Assembly (NCBI GenBank): GCA_016193485.1
Contig: JACPRZ010000024.1
Coordinates: 1-64,000 of the forward strand
DNA: 64,000 bases
Source of the DNA: Bacteroidota bacterium
GTDB taxonomy: Bacteria > Bacteroidota > Bacteroidia > JACPRZ01
Reading direction: 5' to 3'
Shown here: positions 27,089-37,317 of the stretch, piece after piece
Numbering within the stretch: the stretch's first letter is position 1
Layout of the letters: every line of letters starts with the position of its first letter
Position numbers and translations under genes: made by a program
Notes under the pieces: model-generated
The model's database searches: none
What the model saw: only the letters and a program-made list of their open reading frames with translations
What the model was told of the DNA's origin: nothing

Positions 27089-27805
27089 ATGCACATTCAC
27101 ATTTTCATCCCCTGCTTCATTGACCAGATCTATCCGCAAACGGGAATGAACATGGTGCATGTGCTTGAAAAAGCCGGTTGCAAGGTGCATTACAATCCAA
27201 ATCAAACCTGTTGCGGACAAGTTGCTTTTAATTCAGGTTTTTGGGATGAGGCGAGAGTAGTTGCAAAAAAATTTATTGATGATTTCAGAGATGCCGAATA
27301 TATTGTATGCCCTTCGGCTTCCTGCACAGGCATGGTCAGAAATTATTACCGGGATTTATTTGAGGATACCCAACCCAAAAATCCGGCAGATGGCCTGACA
27401 AAAAGAATATATGAATTCACAGAGTTTCTTGTAAAGATTGTAAAAGTCATAGATTATGGCGCTGAACTGAATGGAATTGCCACATACCACGATTCCTGCA
27501 GTGCATTAAGGGAATGTCAAATTAAAGTTGAGCCCCGGCTCCTTCTTGAAAAAGTAAAAGGGCTTCAACTTGTTGAAATGAAGAACAACGATGAGTGCTG
27601 CGGTTTCGGGGGAACATTTTCAATCAAGTTTGAACCCATATCGGTCGTAATGGCAAAGCAGAAAGTTGAAAACGCCCTCGCGGCTAATGCCAACTACATT
27701 ATTTCCACCGATGCTTCCTGCCTGATGAACCTTGAAGGGTACATTCGAAAACAAAAACTTCCCATCAAAGCACTGCATATTGCCGATGTGTTGGCCGGAT
27801 GTTGA
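27089..27805 (+). CDS. (Fe-S)-binding CCG-domain protein, LutA/YkgE family
   Basis: 238 residues from ATG 27089; an in-frame start at 27032 lies inside the permease gene and is rejected. Two cysteine-rich CCG domains are visible: FIPCFIDQIYPQTGMNMVHVLEKAG with NQTCCGQVAF, and TYHDSCSALRECQ with ECCGFGGTFSIKF. The arrangement matches LutA/YkgE of lactate oxidation complexes and the related heterodisulfide-reductase B-like subunits, which bind non-cubane Fe-S clusters. LutB and LutC are not adjacent, so partners must be elsewhere. Function in lactate or other electron transfer is inferred from the family. Confidence 0.9.
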   Translation: MHIHIFIPCFIDQIYPQTGMNMVHVLEKAGCKVHYNPNQTCCGQVAFNSGFWDEARVVAKKFIDDFRDAEYIVCPSASCTGMVRNYYRDLFEDTQPKNPADGLTKRIYEFTEFLVKIVKVIDYGAELNGIATYHDSCSALRECQIKVEPRLLLEKVKGLQLVEMKNNDECCGFGGTFSIKFEPISVVMAKQKVENALAANANYIISTDASCLMNLEGYIRKQKLPIKALHIADVLAGC

Positions 27806-27849
27806 TTTTTTCCGGATATTTGCATATAACCAATTATACCCCTTATTTT

Positions 27850-28269
27850 ATGGAAAACAAATTAAACTATACCCGGATAATCCTCGGAGGATTAGCCGGT
27901 GGCGTTATCATGCTCGTTATCGGGATGGTGATACATGGATTTATCCTTGAAAAACATTATGCCTTCCAGATGGGTAAAGGATGTTTGCTTGATGAACCAA
28001 GGTTTGGCGGGGTCATTCACCATATTGTTGTTTTACTGTCAGGAATCGTCCTTGCAGGATTGTATGCCATGAGCAGAAAGCAATGCGGTGCAGGACCTAA
28101 AACCGCTTTATGTGTCGGTTTTCTGGTTGGATGTATGTCACTTCCCGGTATGGCTGCAATGCTGAGTTTTTATGACCAGGGATTCAGGATCCCAATCATG
28201 ACAGGAGTAGATAGTATGCTGGAATGTATGGCAGGAACTCTCGTTGCAGGTTGGTTGTATAAGGAGTAA
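27850..28269 (+). CDS. Small integral membrane protein, unknown function
   Basis: 139 residues from ATG 27850; an in-frame ATG at 27799 overlaps the previous gene and would add 17 residues. Four hydrophobic segments are apparent: ILGGLAGGVIMLVIGMVIHGFI, IHHIVVLLSGIVLAGLYAM, ALCVGFLVGCMSLPGMAAML and a last one near MLECMAGTLVAGWLY. The Gly-rich first helix and the GCLLDEP loop resemble small conserved membrane proteins of unknown role in Bacteroidota. I recognise no named family. It ends just before the terminator hairpin. Confidence 0.7.
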   Translation: MENKLNYTRIILGGLAGGVIMLVIGMVIHGFILEKHYAFQMGKGCLLDEPRFGGVIHHIVVLLSGIVLAGLYAMSRKQCGAGPKTALCVGFLVGCMSLPGMAAMLSFYDQGFRIPIMTGVDSMLECMAGTLVAGWLYKE

Positions 28270-28280
28270 TAAAGAAGAAT

Positions 28281-28320
28281 AGACCTGACAGGTTTCTAAA
28301 AACCTGTCAGGTCTTTATTT
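28281..28320. terminator. Bidirectional terminator-like perfect hairpin
   Basis: AGACCTGACAGGTTT (28281-28295), loop CTAA, AAACCTGTCAGGTCT (28300-28314), then TTATTT. It lies between the convergent membrane protein gene and the M43 protease gene. The stem is a perfect 15-bp palindrome. Confidence 0.85.
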
Positions 28321-28323
28321 AGA

Positions 28324-30915
28324 TCAATTCACTACGCTGAATCTCCGTATGATTTTCTCACTGCCGGTATTCACTTCAATGAAGTAGACACCTCTTGGGA
28401 GATATGTAAAATCAATAGTAAGAACACCTCTTTTGAAATTGGTCCTTTCGTTTTTTAATACAGGTTTACCCAGCACATTGTAAACGGTGATATTCACCAA
28501 AGATGACGGTTTAACCAATGCTAATTCTATCGTGATTTTTCCGGATGTCGGATTAGGATGAAGATTCAAAAATGAATCACCTGCCTGTTCACCCAGGAAA
28601 GTAGGATATGATACCGTTCCCGTTGAAGTCGCAGTGCACCCGTTGGCATCAGTGACCGTTACCGTATGATTACCCGCACAGAGACCTGTTTTTGTTGATG
28701 TTGTACCCCCCCCGCTCCATAAATAAGTGTAGGGCGAAGTTCCTCCTGCAACATTGGCTGTTGCTGAACCATCGCAGGCGGTGGAACTGCTCGCATTGGT
28801 AAGGGATAAAGTTACTGCAGGTGCATTGCTTGCCACCAGCGCCTGGCTGGATGATCCGGAGCATCCGTTGGCATCAGTCACCGTTACCAGGAATGTACCT
28901 GAACCCAACCCGGTAATAGTAGAGGTTGTACCACCTGTTGACCAATTGTAGGTATAAGGCGATGTTCCGCCTGAACCTGCAGCAGAAATCGTTCCGTTAT
29001 TGGTACCACAGGTAGGATTGGTTGAAGATATGGAAATATTTATAGCGGGACAAACAGTACCGGGACAAGTACCCCGGACGACCCAAATAGCATGTGACAG
29101 GTTAATTCCCCATGAATTTGCATCGCTGTAGGCATACCATGATCCGTCATTCCATCTCTCCCACGCAGTATTTGCAGTTGATTCACCGTCAGCATTCGTA
29201 ATTATTGCTATTGTATCCTGAGGAGTGCCGTTAGCGGAAAATTCAACTCCAAGGAAAAAATTTCCTGTTACAACAACTGGCGGTGAGAAGGTAATGAAGT
29301 TTGGCTGTGATGTTGAAATCTGGGTTATCAAAATATTTTCAGTACCCAATACTGCTCCGGGTGTGCCGGTCGTGCCGTTCCATATCCTTACATTAACGCT
29401 TGAACTTCCGCTGCCCGGATAGGCCATACCGAAATAGATGATTGCCTGTGTGATCGTATCACCGTTACTGGCAGTATAAAAATCGGCTTTAGCCCGGTCA
29501 TCATAACAATTATGCCCGGATGCAAAACCCCATCCGTTATTACTACAGGCGCTTGCCGGTATCCCATATAATGAGGGTGTGTGGGTAGATAAAAAATTTG
29601 AAAAAGTATCGCAGATCAGTGATCCTGCAGGAACTACATTTATGTAGCATGTTTTTGTTTCACTGTCGTTGCCTTGCGCATTGGTTACGGTAAGCGTAAC
29701 ATCATAGCATCCGGCACTATTGAAACAAATTGAAGAGGGGCTTTGGTTGGTTGAAGCAGATGGAGTACCTCCGCTGAATGTCCACGACCAGGAAGTGGGG
29801 GGGCCAGATGATAAATCGGTAAAATTGACACATGACCCTTCAACAATTGTTGTTGAACTTGCCGAAAAATCGGCAACCGGTGCAACCGGTCCGCTGGGTG
29901 CGCATCCCGGTGAGGTTTTCAGAGAAGCCCGGGTTCCGTTCAGGGCAGACCACATTCTTGTCTTCTGACCGGATGTAAACATGTTCATGCAGCCGTCATC
30001 CGAATAATCCTGATAATTCATAAACATAATTCCGGGTGATCCCATGGTGCAGTTATCGGTCTGTGGGTAAGATGGACAAAAATAAGTGGCATCGGCTTGG
30101 TTGGGTGTGTCTGAAACATTATCCGAGCCGGAGCAAGAGCCGCCATCATCACCCCAGATGTGAGTCAGGTTAAACCAATGGCTCACCTCATGAGTTGTGG
30201 TTCTTCCGAGGTTAAAAGGAGCAGAAGCGCCTGTCTTGCCGAAATACTGAAAACCAATGACAATACCGTCATACTGTGCAGGTGCACCGGGAAGATAAGC
30301 AAAACCAAGAGTTCCCCCCCCTATTTCGCAAACCCAGATATTCATGTAATAATTCCGGTTCCAGATATCCAGTCCGCCCTGCGAATACTGGTAATATGCG
30401 TTTGTAGATCCGATATTTGATTGAGTCACCTGTCTTCTTTCAATCCCTGTTGTGGTGTTGCCGCTTGGGTCCTCCGTAGCAAGACAAAATTCAATTTCGC
30501 AGTCGGCAGCGGTCGTCTGCCATGCAGAAGGGGTCTGGGAAGCATCGGAATTTAACCTGCGGTAATCCTCGTTCAGGACATCAATCTGTTCCTGTATCCT
30601 TGCATCCGAAAGGTTACCTCCTGATGTGCGCCACAACACATGGATAACAGTGGGTATGGTTACCACAACATTTTGTTTCATACTCCCGAAATCAGGATTT
30701 TTTGCTATCCATTCTTCGGTTTGTTTTTCAATCAGCGCCCTGCGCTTGTCGTAATCCGGATCATTCTTCCGGAGTTCTTCAATTTTTTGTGGAGTTCCGC
30801 AACGGATTACTTTTGTATTATCCGTGTTAGATAATTTAACGGCAGACCTCTGACCGAAAACGAGCACGGTCAAACAGGTCAATAACCCGGTAATCAGGCA
30901 ATGATTGATTTTCAT
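28324..30915 (-). CDS. Secreted M43 metalloprotease (cytophagalysin/pappalysin-like) with PKD, SprB and T9SS type A domains
   Basis: 863 residues. A signal peptide is followed by a propeptide region (VIRCGTPQKIEELRKNDPDYDKRRALIE), the M43 domain (~90-345), a PKD domain (~350-430), a ~180-residue jelly-roll-like segment, two SprB-type repeats and a type A T9SS sorting domain (LHPNPTSGKITIE ... VYNVLGKPV ... LPRGVYFIEV). The zinc ligands His242, His246 and His252 and the catalytic Glu243 are present, and the Met-turn region reads MFMNYQDYSDD. The Gly between the second and third ligands is Asn (HEVSHWFNLTH), unlike the paralogue next door. It is secreted through T9SS and probably degrades proteins; substrate unknown. 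Confidence 0.92.
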   Translation of the reverse strand: MKINHCLITGLLTCLTVLVFGQRSAVKLSNTDNTKVIRCGTPQKIEELRKNDPDYDKRRALIEKQTEEWIAKNPDFGSMKQNVVVTIPTVIHVLWRTSGGNLSDARIQEQIDVLNEDYRRLNSDASQTPSAWQTTAADCEIEFCLATEDPSGNTTTGIERRQVTQSNIGSTNAYYQYSQGGLDIWNRNYYMNIWVCEIGGGTLGFAYLPGAPAQYDGIVIGFQYFGKTGASAPFNLGRTTTHEVSHWFNLTHIWGDDGGSCSGSDNVSDTPNQADATYFCPSYPQTDNCTMGSPGIMFMNYQDYSDDGCMNMFTSGQKTRMWSALNGTRASLKTSPGCAPSGPVAPVADFSASSTTIVEGSCVNFTDLSSGPPTSWSWTFSGGTPSASTNQSPSSICFNSAGCYDVTLTVTNAQGNDSETKTCYINVVPAGSLICDTFSNFLSTHTPSLYGIPASACSNNGWGFASGHNCYDDRAKADFYTASNGDTITQAIIYFGMAYPGSGSSSVNVRIWNGTTGTPGAVLGTENILITQISTSQPNFITFSPPVVVTGNFFLGVEFSANGTPQDTIAIITNADGESTANTAWERWNDGSWYAYSDANSWGINLSHAIWVVRGTCPGTVCPAINISISSTNPTCGTNNGTISAAGSGGTSPYTYNWSTGGTTSTITGLGSGTFLVTVTDANGCSGSSSQALVASNAPAVTLSLTNASSSTACDGSATANVAGGTSPYTYLWSGGGTTSTKTGLCAGNHTVTVTDANGCTATSTGTVSYPTFLGEQAGDSFLNLHPNPTSGKITIELALVKPSSLVNITVYNVLGKPVLKNERTNFKRGVLTIDFTYLPRGVYFIEVNTGSEKIIRRFSVVN

Positions 30916-31000
30916 AATAATGAAATTAAATTATTGAATCATGACTGAATTTATCGCAACGAATTAAAGTTGGAAAATCGCGACAGGTTTTTTGTAAAAG

Positions 31001-31008
31001 CAAAGGTA
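31001..31008 (-). promoter_or_regulatory. Bacteroidota -7 promoter element
   Basis: TACCTTTG on the minus strand, 85 bases before the ATG of the first M43 protease. The identical octamer recurs before the second protease and the trans-sulfuration gene and on plus before ctaA. Confidence 0.5.
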
Positions 31009-31034
31009 AAAAAATAATATGTCACTATTCATTA

Positions 31035-33152
31035 TTACTTCATCAGGAAAATTTTCTGCGTTACGGTTTTTTCTTCTGATATGATCTTAACCAGGTATGA
31101 ACCTGAAGGAAATGGCGATAAATCAAAATCAAATTTTCTTTCTGCAGCGTTTAAAAAGTCTGCCGCCATAATTTCTTTTCCGGGAAGATTAAAAAATTTT
31201 ATGCTGAAATTTTTCCAATCCGTCAGAAGTGTCACCATCCCGTTTGAAGGATTCGGGAATACGAATACATATCCGGGTACAGCAGAAATTTTTTGGATTC
31301 CCTGCGGGTTACAGAATTCCGGCCATACGGCTAAAGCCACATTGATTCCCCAATTAACAGAACTGTTACTGAATGGATACCATGTGTCATCGCTGAATAA
31401 CGACCATGCTGTACCGGGAACCGTATTCCCGTCTTCAGTGGTCAGGCAACCTACAGTATCCCCCGGTGAATAAACCACCTCATATCCTAAATAAAACGGG
31501 TTGTTCATAATTGCCGGAGTGGTAAAAGAAATAACCGTTACCGCCTGGCTGTCTACATCCGCTGCAAAAGAACTAATCGGCACATTTTGCGATAACAGAA
31601 TCGTGCCTGGTGAACCGCCAGTGCCGTTGTTGCTCCATGCTTTTACGGTAATACTGCGGTTTGTATCGGCATAGGCCGCTTTGCCAAATAAAAATATTGC
31701 GCTGGTGAGATTATATCCATTTGGAAAAACCGAAATAAAATCAGCAAATCCTTTATCGCCCCAGTTGTTCTGCCCGGTTACAAAACCCCATTGATCTGAA
31801 GCGTAAAGAGTCAGGTTATCGCTGATTTTGATATTTGTGGCAGTATCGCAGGTAGCGTTCCATCCCTGCACTTCAATGTAGGAGATTTTGGTTGTAGCGG
31901 AACATGTTCCGAAAGAGTTTGTGGCGGTAAGAGTGACATCATACAGTCCGGTCGTATTGTAAACAATTTCCGGATTTTGCAGCGCAGAGGTATCCGGTGT
32001 CCCACCTTGGAATGTCCATGACCATGATGCAGGACTATTTGTAGAAAGGTCGGTAAATTGGACGGTATCCCCGGTAAATACCGATGTCGGAAGGGCGCTG
32101 AAATTGCATACGGGGGGAGCGTTCTGATTAACCGGAACGCAACCCTGCGAAGATTGTAAACCGGGCCGCGATCCGTTGATAGCGGACCACATTTTTGTTT
32201 TCTGGCCGTTAGTGAACATGTTCATACAATCGTCATCAGTATAATCCTCATAGTTCATAAATATGACTCCGGGCGAAGTAGCAGTACAGGCATCAGTGCG
32301 GGGAAAGGCCGGGCATCCGTAGTTGGCATCTGCCTGGTTTGGAGTATCGCTTACATTATCCGAACCTGAGCATGAACCGCCATCATCACCCCAGGTATGG
32401 TAGAGGCCCAGCCAGTGCCCTACTTCGTGGGTCGTTGTCCTGCCGAGGTTAAAGGGGGCGCTGGCACCCGTTTTTCCGAAGTAACGGTAGTCAATGACAA
32501 TACCGTCCCTGTTGGCTGGCGCTAAACTGGGTGGAATGCCGTTGGTATATCCGAGTGTACCCCCCCCTATCTCGCACACCCATATATTGAGATAGTAGTT
32601 CCGGTCCCATACATTCAGCCCTCCGGATGAATACTGGTAATAACTGCTGGTTGAACCAATATTGCTCGTGGTAACCTGCCTTCTCTCAATCCCGGTTGTG
32701 GAAAGATCATTTGGATCCCGGACCGCAAGGCAAAAATCGACTTCTATGTCGGCTGCAATGGATTTCCAGGGTGCCGGGGTATTCCCGGTATCTGAATTTG
32801 TCCTCCGGTAGTCGGCATTCAACACATCAATCTGTTCCTGTATTCGGGTATCGGAAAGATTTTGCGAAGCCGTTCTCCATAAAACATGAACTACTACCGG
32901 AATGGTTACAACTATTTTATTTTTCTTCCCCTGTGGATTATTCTTTATCCATTCATTCATCCTTTTTTCGAAAAAATCTTTCTTTTTATCGAAATCAGGA
33001 TCTTCATGCCTCATCTCTTCAAGTTTCTGCATTGTTCCGCACCTGATAATGGGTTCGCTGTTTCCCCCCCGCATTATTACGGGTTGATTCCTTGCCGGTA
33101 AATAACCTATACCAGCCATAATAAATATTGCCAATGTAATTTTGTTAACCAT
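31035..33152 (-). CDS. Secreted M43 metalloprotease paralogue with PKD and T9SS type A domain
   Basis: 705 residues from ATG 33152; the frame opens at a GTG (33179) that overlaps the promoter element. With this start the zinc motif HEVGHWLGLYH begins at residue 242, exactly as in the neighbouring paralogue. Signal peptide, prodomain (IRCGTMQKLEEMRHEDPDFDKKKDFFEKR), M43 domain to ~345, PKD domain (~350-430), a ~190-residue beta-rich segment and a type A T9SS domain (VFPNPSNGMVTLLTDWKN ... FPSGSYLVKI) follow. SprB-type repeats present in the paralogue are absent. The two genes are a tandem duplication whose catalytic halves stayed similar and whose C-terminal halves diverged. Confidence 0.93.
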   Translation of the reverse strand: MVNKITLAIFIMAGIGYLPARNQPVIMRGGNSEPIIRCGTMQKLEEMRHEDPDFDKKKDFFEKRMNEWIKNNPQGKKNKIVVTIPVVVHVLWRTASQNLSDTRIQEQIDVLNADYRRTNSDTGNTPAPWKSIAADIEVDFCLAVRDPNDLSTTGIERRQVTTSNIGSTSSYYQYSSGGLNVWDRNYYLNIWVCEIGGGTLGYTNGIPPSLAPANRDGIVIDYRYFGKTGASAPFNLGRTTTHEVGHWLGLYHTWGDDGGSCSGSDNVSDTPNQADANYGCPAFPRTDACTATSPGVIFMNYEDYTDDDCMNMFTNGQKTKMWSAINGSRPGLQSSQGCVPVNQNAPPVCNFSALPTSVFTGDTVQFTDLSTNSPASWSWTFQGGTPDTSALQNPEIVYNTTGLYDVTLTATNSFGTCSATTKISYIEVQGWNATCDTATNIKISDNLTLYASDQWGFVTGQNNWGDKGFADFISVFPNGYNLTSAIFLFGKAAYADTNRSITVKAWSNNGTGGSPGTILLSQNVPISSFAADVDSQAVTVISFTTPAIMNNPFYLGYEVVYSPGDTVGCLTTEDGNTVPGTAWSLFSDDTWYPFSNSSVNWGINVALAVWPEFCNPQGIQKISAVPGYVFVFPNPSNGMVTLLTDWKNFSIKFFNLPGKEIMAADFLNAAERKFDFDLSPFPSGSYLVKIISEEKTVTQKIFLMK

Positions 33153-33178
33153 AAACGGAAATTTTAAATAAAACCCCA

Positions 33179-33186
33179 CAAAGGTA
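33179..33186 (-). promoter_or_regulatory. Bacteroidota -7 promoter element
   Basis: TACCTTTG on the minus strand, 26 bases before the ATG at 33152. It decides the start choice because the upstream GTG lies inside it. Confidence 0.55.
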
Positions 33187-33264
33187 AGGTAAAAAAATTA
33201 AAACCGCAAGAAAGAAGATAGTATGTCTTTTCTGAAACCTGTGATGGTATTGTAATAATATCAA

Positions 33265-35700
33265 CTAAGCGGTATTTCCGGATTTAGATTCATCCCCAAG
33301 GGATAAAGAGGTCACCTCAATCATATTTTTCACATAGGTAAATGCAAGTTCCTTGAGGAATTCTTTATTAATTTCATCCACATCTTTTTTATTTTCTTCA
33401 GGAAGAATAACCTCGTGAATACCGGCACGTTTAGCAGCGAGTATTTTTTCCTTGATGCCGCCAACAGGTAATATTTTACCCCTCAGGGTTATTTCACCGG
33501 TCATGGCGAGGTAGGGTTTCACTTTTCTTCTTGTGAAAGCGGACGCAAGAGCCGTATACATAGTAATACCGGCCGATGGTCCGTCTTTGGGAGTAGCGCC
33601 TTCCGGAATGTGTATATGGATATTCCAGTTCTCGAAGTCCTTTGGTTTAAGGGCAAGGTCTTTTGCATGCGCTTTAAGGTATTGCAGTGCGAGCGTGGCT
33701 GACTCTTTCATTATCTCTCCCATACTTCCGGTAAGGGTAAGTTTGCCTTTACCGCGGCTTAAACTTACTTCAACAAAGAGGATATCGCCTCCGGCCGGTG
33801 TCCATGCAAGCCCGGGAACCACACCGGGCATATCGGTAACCTGGAATCTTTCGTGACTATGCGGTACCCTGAGAATGGATATAAGATTGTCCTTTTGCAC
33901 AGGAAGGATAAATTCTTCTTTACCTGCTTTTTTCCGTGCAACATACCGGATCACTTTTGCGAGGTTTTTTTCAAGACCCCTGACTCCCGATTCAAAGGTG
34001 TAATCGTTGATAATGTAAACCAACGCTTCGTCAGTGATGAGTTGTGTTGATTTTTTTAAACCATGGTCGCGCAGAAGGCGGGGCAGAAGGTGTCGTTTGG
34101 CGATTTCAACTTTTTCTTCAACAACATAACCCGAAATATCTATTACTTCCATGCGGTCTCGAAGTGCTGGAATTACGGTAGTCAGTGTATTTGCCGTTGC
34201 AATGAACATAACTTTTGAGAGATCATAATCAATGTCAAGGTAATTGTCATGAAATGCATTGTTCTGTTCAGGATCCAGAACTTCAAGCAGCGCTGCAGAA
34301 GGATCCCCATGGTAATCGGCTCCCACTTTGTCAATTTCATCAAGCACAAATACCGGGTTGGATGATTTTGCCTTTTTTAACCCCTGGATAATCCTGCCGG
34401 GCATGGCACCGATATATGTTTTCCTGTGACCCCTGATCTCGGCCTCGTCATGGAGACCGCCCAGCGAGACGCGGATATATTTTCTGCCCAGGGATCTTGC
34501 TATAGATTGTCCAAGCGATGTCTTACCGGTTCCGGGAGGTCCCACAAAGCAAAGGATGGGCGATTTCATGTCGCCTTTAAGTTTCAGCACAGCGAGATGT
34601 TCCAGTATCCGTTCTTTAACTTTTTCAAGGCCATAGTGGTCTTTGTTCAATATTTTTTCGGCTCTTTTCAGATCAAAAACATCATCTGTGAATTCATTCC
34701 AAGGAAGTTCAACCAGAATATCCACATAGTTCATCTGGAGACCGTACTCAGCGGCATTGGGATGTATCCTGCGCAATTTGGAAATTTCTTTTTCAACCGT
34801 CTTTGCTACCTGTTCGTTCCATTTTTTCTTTTTTGCTTTTTCTTCAAGTTCCTTCAGGTCATGTTCTGCCGGACTCACACCGAGTTCATCCTGTATCTGT
34901 TTCATTTGCTGCTGCAGGATATATTCCCGTTGCTGCTTATCAATATCGCTCTTCACTTTTGTCTGTATCTGGGTTCTCAGTTCCAGTGACTGCAATTCGC
35001 GCGTGAGAAATTTTAATGCAAGAACTGCCCGCTCCTTAATATCCACTGCTTCAAGCATCTGCTGCTTTTCATTGACCTCGGCATTCATATTGTTGCAGAT
35101 GAAGTTGACCAGGAAAGTAGTATTCTCGATATTTTTAATGGCGAACCCCGCTTCGTTCGGTATGTTGGGAGACAATTTAATAATTTGCAGTGAAAGATCT
35201 TTCAGCGAGTCAAGCAATGCTTTCATTTCGGGAACTTTATCATCGGCAGGCACTTCTTCAAGAGTAGTAAAGGTCGCTTTGAAAAATGGTTCGCTCTGGA
35301 TTATTTCCTTTATCTGGAATCTCTTTTTTCCCTGGATGATTGCCGTAGTGGTTCCATCAGGCATCTGAAGCACGCGTAAAATATGCGCTACCGTACCAAG
35401 GGTGTAAATGTCCTGCTGTACAGGATCTTCCGTATTTACATTTTTCTGCGCAAGTACACCGATGGTTTTGGATTTTTCGTAGACATCCTGTATCAAACTG
35501 ATAGATTTTTTTCTTCCCACCGTAATGGGTATCACAACACCCGGAAATAAAACGGTATTACGAAGCGGAAGAATAGGAAGGTCATCGGGCAGCGGAGTAT
35601 CCTGCTTGCCGTTCCCATCATGCTCCTCAATAAGTGGAATGATCTCGGCACGTTCGTCAATTTCTCCTGAAAAGATGAATTCGCTTTCCTGGTTGAACAT
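33265..35700 (-). CDS. lon: ATP-dependent endopeptidase Lon
   Basis: 811 residues. An N-terminal LAN substrate-binding domain ([23 protein letters not shown]), helical region, AAA+ module with Walker [10 protein letters not shown] and Walker B FVLDEIDK, and a C-terminal Ser-Lys protease domain with the catalytic Ser709 in KDGPSAGIT and the Lys in [14 protein letters not shown]. It degrades damaged and regulatory proteins in the cytosol. The length is normal for Bacteroidota Lon. It is monocistronic; its upstream region is an unusual run of TTAGGATT iterations, with no clear TAnnTTTG promoter seen. Confidence 0.97.
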   Translation of the reverse strand: MFNQESEFIFSGEIDERAEIIPLIEEHDGNGKQDTPLPDDLPILPLRNTVLFPGVVIPITVGRKKSISLIQDVYEKSKTIGVLAQKNVNTEDPVQQDIYTLGTVAHILRVLQMPDGTTTAIIQGKKRFQIKEIIQSEPFFKATFTTLEEVPADDKVPEMKALLDSLKDLSLQIIKLSPNIPNEAGFAIKNIENTTFLVNFICNNMNAEVNEKQQMLEAVDIKERAVLALKFLTRELQSLELRTQIQTKVKSDIDKQQREYILQQQMKQIQDELGVSPAEHDLKELEEKAKKKKWNEQVAKTVEKEISKLRRIHPNAAEYGLQMNYVDILVELPWNEFTDDVFDLKRAEKILNKDHYGLEKVKERILEHLAVLKLKGDMKSPILCFVGPPGTGKTSLGQSIARSLGRKYIRVSLGGLHDEAEIRGHRKTYIGAMPGRIIQGLKKAKSSNPVFVLDEIDKVGADYHGDPSAALLEVLDPEQNNAFHDNYLDIDYDLSKVMFIATANTLTTVIPALRDRMEVIDISGYVVEEKVEIAKRHLLPRLLRDHGLKKSTQLITDEALVYIINDYTFESGVRGLEKNLAKVIRYVARKKAGKEEFILPVQKDNLISILRVPHSHERFQVTDMPGVVPGLAWTPAGGDILFVEVSLSRGKGKLTLTGSMGEIMKESATLALQYLKAHAKDLALKPKDFENWNIHIHIPEGATPKDGPSAGITMYTALASAFTRRKVKPYLAMTGEITLRGKILPVGGIKEKILAAKRAGIHEVILPEENKKDVDEINKEFLKELAFTYVKNMIEVTSLSLGDESKSGNTA

Positions 35701-35750
35701 ATTAGAATTTAGGGATTTAGGATTTTAGGATTTTAGGATTTAGGATTTGA
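35701..35750. repeat. TTAGGATT iterated simple repeat upstream of lon
   Basis: About five imperfect units of TTAGGATTT/TTTAGGATTT directly before the lon start codon. Slippage there would change the 5' leader length. Confidence 0.7.
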
Positions 35751-35859
35751 AAAATGTTAACTTTTTTAAGCGGACTCAATATTCATGCCATCTAAGGAAA
35801 ACCTGACGATTAGTCAGAATTATTATTTTTTGTCTACTGTTCACCCCCGTAATAAATCT

Positions 35860-35890
35860 CCCGCAGATTACGCAGATAAGCGCAGAAAAA
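35860..35890 (+). repeat. CGCAGATTACGCAGATAAGCGCAGA intergenic repeat
   Basis: Short iterated CGCAGAT words (about 35866-35885) of a kind widespread between Bacteroidota genes (recollection, not searched). The remainder of 35751-35936 shows no gene. Confidence 0.5.
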
Positions 35891-35936
35891 AATATTTAAA
35901 AAACATCATAACTGAATAGTAACCTTTTTTACATGA

Positions 35937-37160
35937 TTACCTGAAATTTGACCTGTATTGCTTCGTAATTTCAAAAACCCTTATCAGAATTTCTTTTTCA
36001 GTATCATCAAATCCTTTATCTCTTCTTTTATATACTTCCTGCGCAACTTCAAACGCTTTGTCAGGTTCATATACCTGGAACCCATGAGCGCCTCCCCAAG
36101 AGAAATCGGGGATGAATTTGCGCGGGAAACCGCTGCCGAAAATATTTGCGCATACACCGACCACTGTTCCCGTGTTGAACATCGTATTTATTCCGCATTT
36201 GGAATGATCTCCCATGAAAAGACCGCAAAACTGCAGTCCGCTCGGCAGGAATTTATTCTCACCGTAATTCCAGACCTCAACATCAGCATACGTGTTTTTT
36301 AAGTTGGAAGTATTGGTGTCTGCGCCAATATTGCACCATTCGCCAATGACCGAGTTTCCCATGAAACCGTCATGCGCTTTATTGGAATAACCGGAAATAA
36401 CGCTGTTGTTAATTTCACCGCCTGCTTTTGAAAAGGGACCTATGGTGGTTGGTCCGTAAATTTTGGATGAAAGTTTCAGAACGGCATGGTTGCATAGGGC
36501 AAAAGGACCGCGAATAATGCTTCCTTCCATCACTTCGCTGTTTTTGCCCAGGTAAACCGGGCCGGTTTGACTATTCAGAGCCGCGCACTGAATTTTTACG
36601 CCTTCTTCTATGAAAATGTCTTTACCCAAAAGGCAATTTATTCTGCCTGCTTTTTTTGATTTCCGCCCTTGAGTAATCAATTTATAATCGCTGATGATGG
36701 TTTCTCCGTTCTTATGAAAAATATCATAAGGGAATTTCATCTGAAGTATGTTTTTGGTTTTACTTAAAACAGATGAAAATTTATCCATTGTTTCAAAAAT
36801 CATAGTTTCCTTGTCAGCGCTGCTGCCTGAAAGGATGCGGTTAACTTCTTCGCCTGATATTACTGCACCAATAAGAACATTATTATAAATAAGTTTTTCT
36901 CCCTTCCTGAGTTTTGAAATTTCTTTCACGAGAATATCATCCGGGCAGATAGAACCGTTAATGAGGATATTTTTTTCCCGGATAATGGCAGGAAATTTTT
37001 TCTGAAGATAATTTTCCGTAAGAAATGAGGTCTTTTGGTTAAGAAATTTTTCCCATTTTTCACGGATGGTCAATATGCCGAAACGGATTTCCGCAACCGG
37101 CCGTGTAAAGGTAAAGGGGAGGAGGGTAGTGCGGTTTTGATCGAATAGGAGGAAACTCAT
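35937..37160 (-). CDS. GlmU-like bifunctional sugar nucleotidyltransferase/acetyltransferase-type protein
   Basis: 407 residues. The N-terminal half starts FLLFDQNRTTLLPFTFTRPVAEIRFGILTIREKWE, a divergent nucleotidyltransferase start in which the usual GGxGTR loop is not seen. The C-terminal half (~185-390) is a left-handed beta-helix with hexapeptide-type repeats (IFIEEGVKIQCAALNSQTGPVYLGKNSEVMEGSIIRGPFALCNHAVLKLSSKIYGPTTIGP, GNSVIGEWCNIGADTNTSNLKN). This matches the alternative GlmU family of Bacteroidota (TIGR03991), thought to make UDP-GlcNAc for the cell wall. Biochemical assignment is by family only. The minus-strand gene follows the UPF0175 locus. Confidence 0.82.
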   Translation of the reverse strand: MSFLLFDQNRTTLLPFTFTRPVAEIRFGILTIREKWEKFLNQKTSFLTENYLQKKFPAIIREKNILINGSICPDDILVKEISKLRKGEKLIYNNVLIGAVISGEEVNRILSGSSADKETMIFETMDKFSSVLSKTKNILQMKFPYDIFHKNGETIISDYKLITQGRKSKKAGRINCLLGKDIFIEEGVKIQCAALNSQTGPVYLGKNSEVMEGSIIRGPFALCNHAVLKLSSKIYGPTTIGPFSKAGGEINNSVISGYSNKAHDGFMGNSVIGEWCNIGADTNTSNLKNTYADVEVWNYGENKFLPSGLQFCGLFMGDHSKCGINTMFNTGTVVGVCANIFGSGFPRKFIPDFSWGGAHGFQVYEPDKAFEVAQEVYKRRDKGFDDTEKEILIRVFEITKQYRSNFR

Positions 37161-37170
37161 TTAATATAAA

Positions 37171-37317
37171 TTATTTTTCATGTGCTAAAAAGAGAGCAGA
37201 TGATACCAATGCATCCGACAACCTGAATCCGTTATTATTCAATGTTGCCAGTAAAGGTCGGATGAGAGTAATATATCCAATCAGGCAACTTGTGTCAACG
37301 ACTGTGTTTCCTTGCAT
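37171..37317 (-). pseudogene. Internally deleted PIN-domain (DUF3368-like) toxin remnant
   Basis: 48 codons, ATG 37315-37317 to TAA 37171-37173. The first 13 residues (MQGNTVVDTSCLI) match the start of PIN toxins, including the first catalytic Asp. Residues ~14-48 (GYITLIRPLLATLNNNGFRLSDALV...) match the C-terminal end of DUF3368-type PIN proteins (pattern RPLLxxLxxxGFRLSD). The ~90-100 residues with the remaining catalytic acids are missing, and the join is in frame. It overlaps the 3' end of the antitoxin gene by 23 bases, as functional pairs do. The product should have no nuclease activity. Confidence 0.7.

Noticed and set aside
34426-35368. Long plus-strand open frames opposite lon
   Set aside because: They are antisense shadows of a highly conserved Lon coding sequence, with Cys/Ser/Phe-rich nonsense translations.
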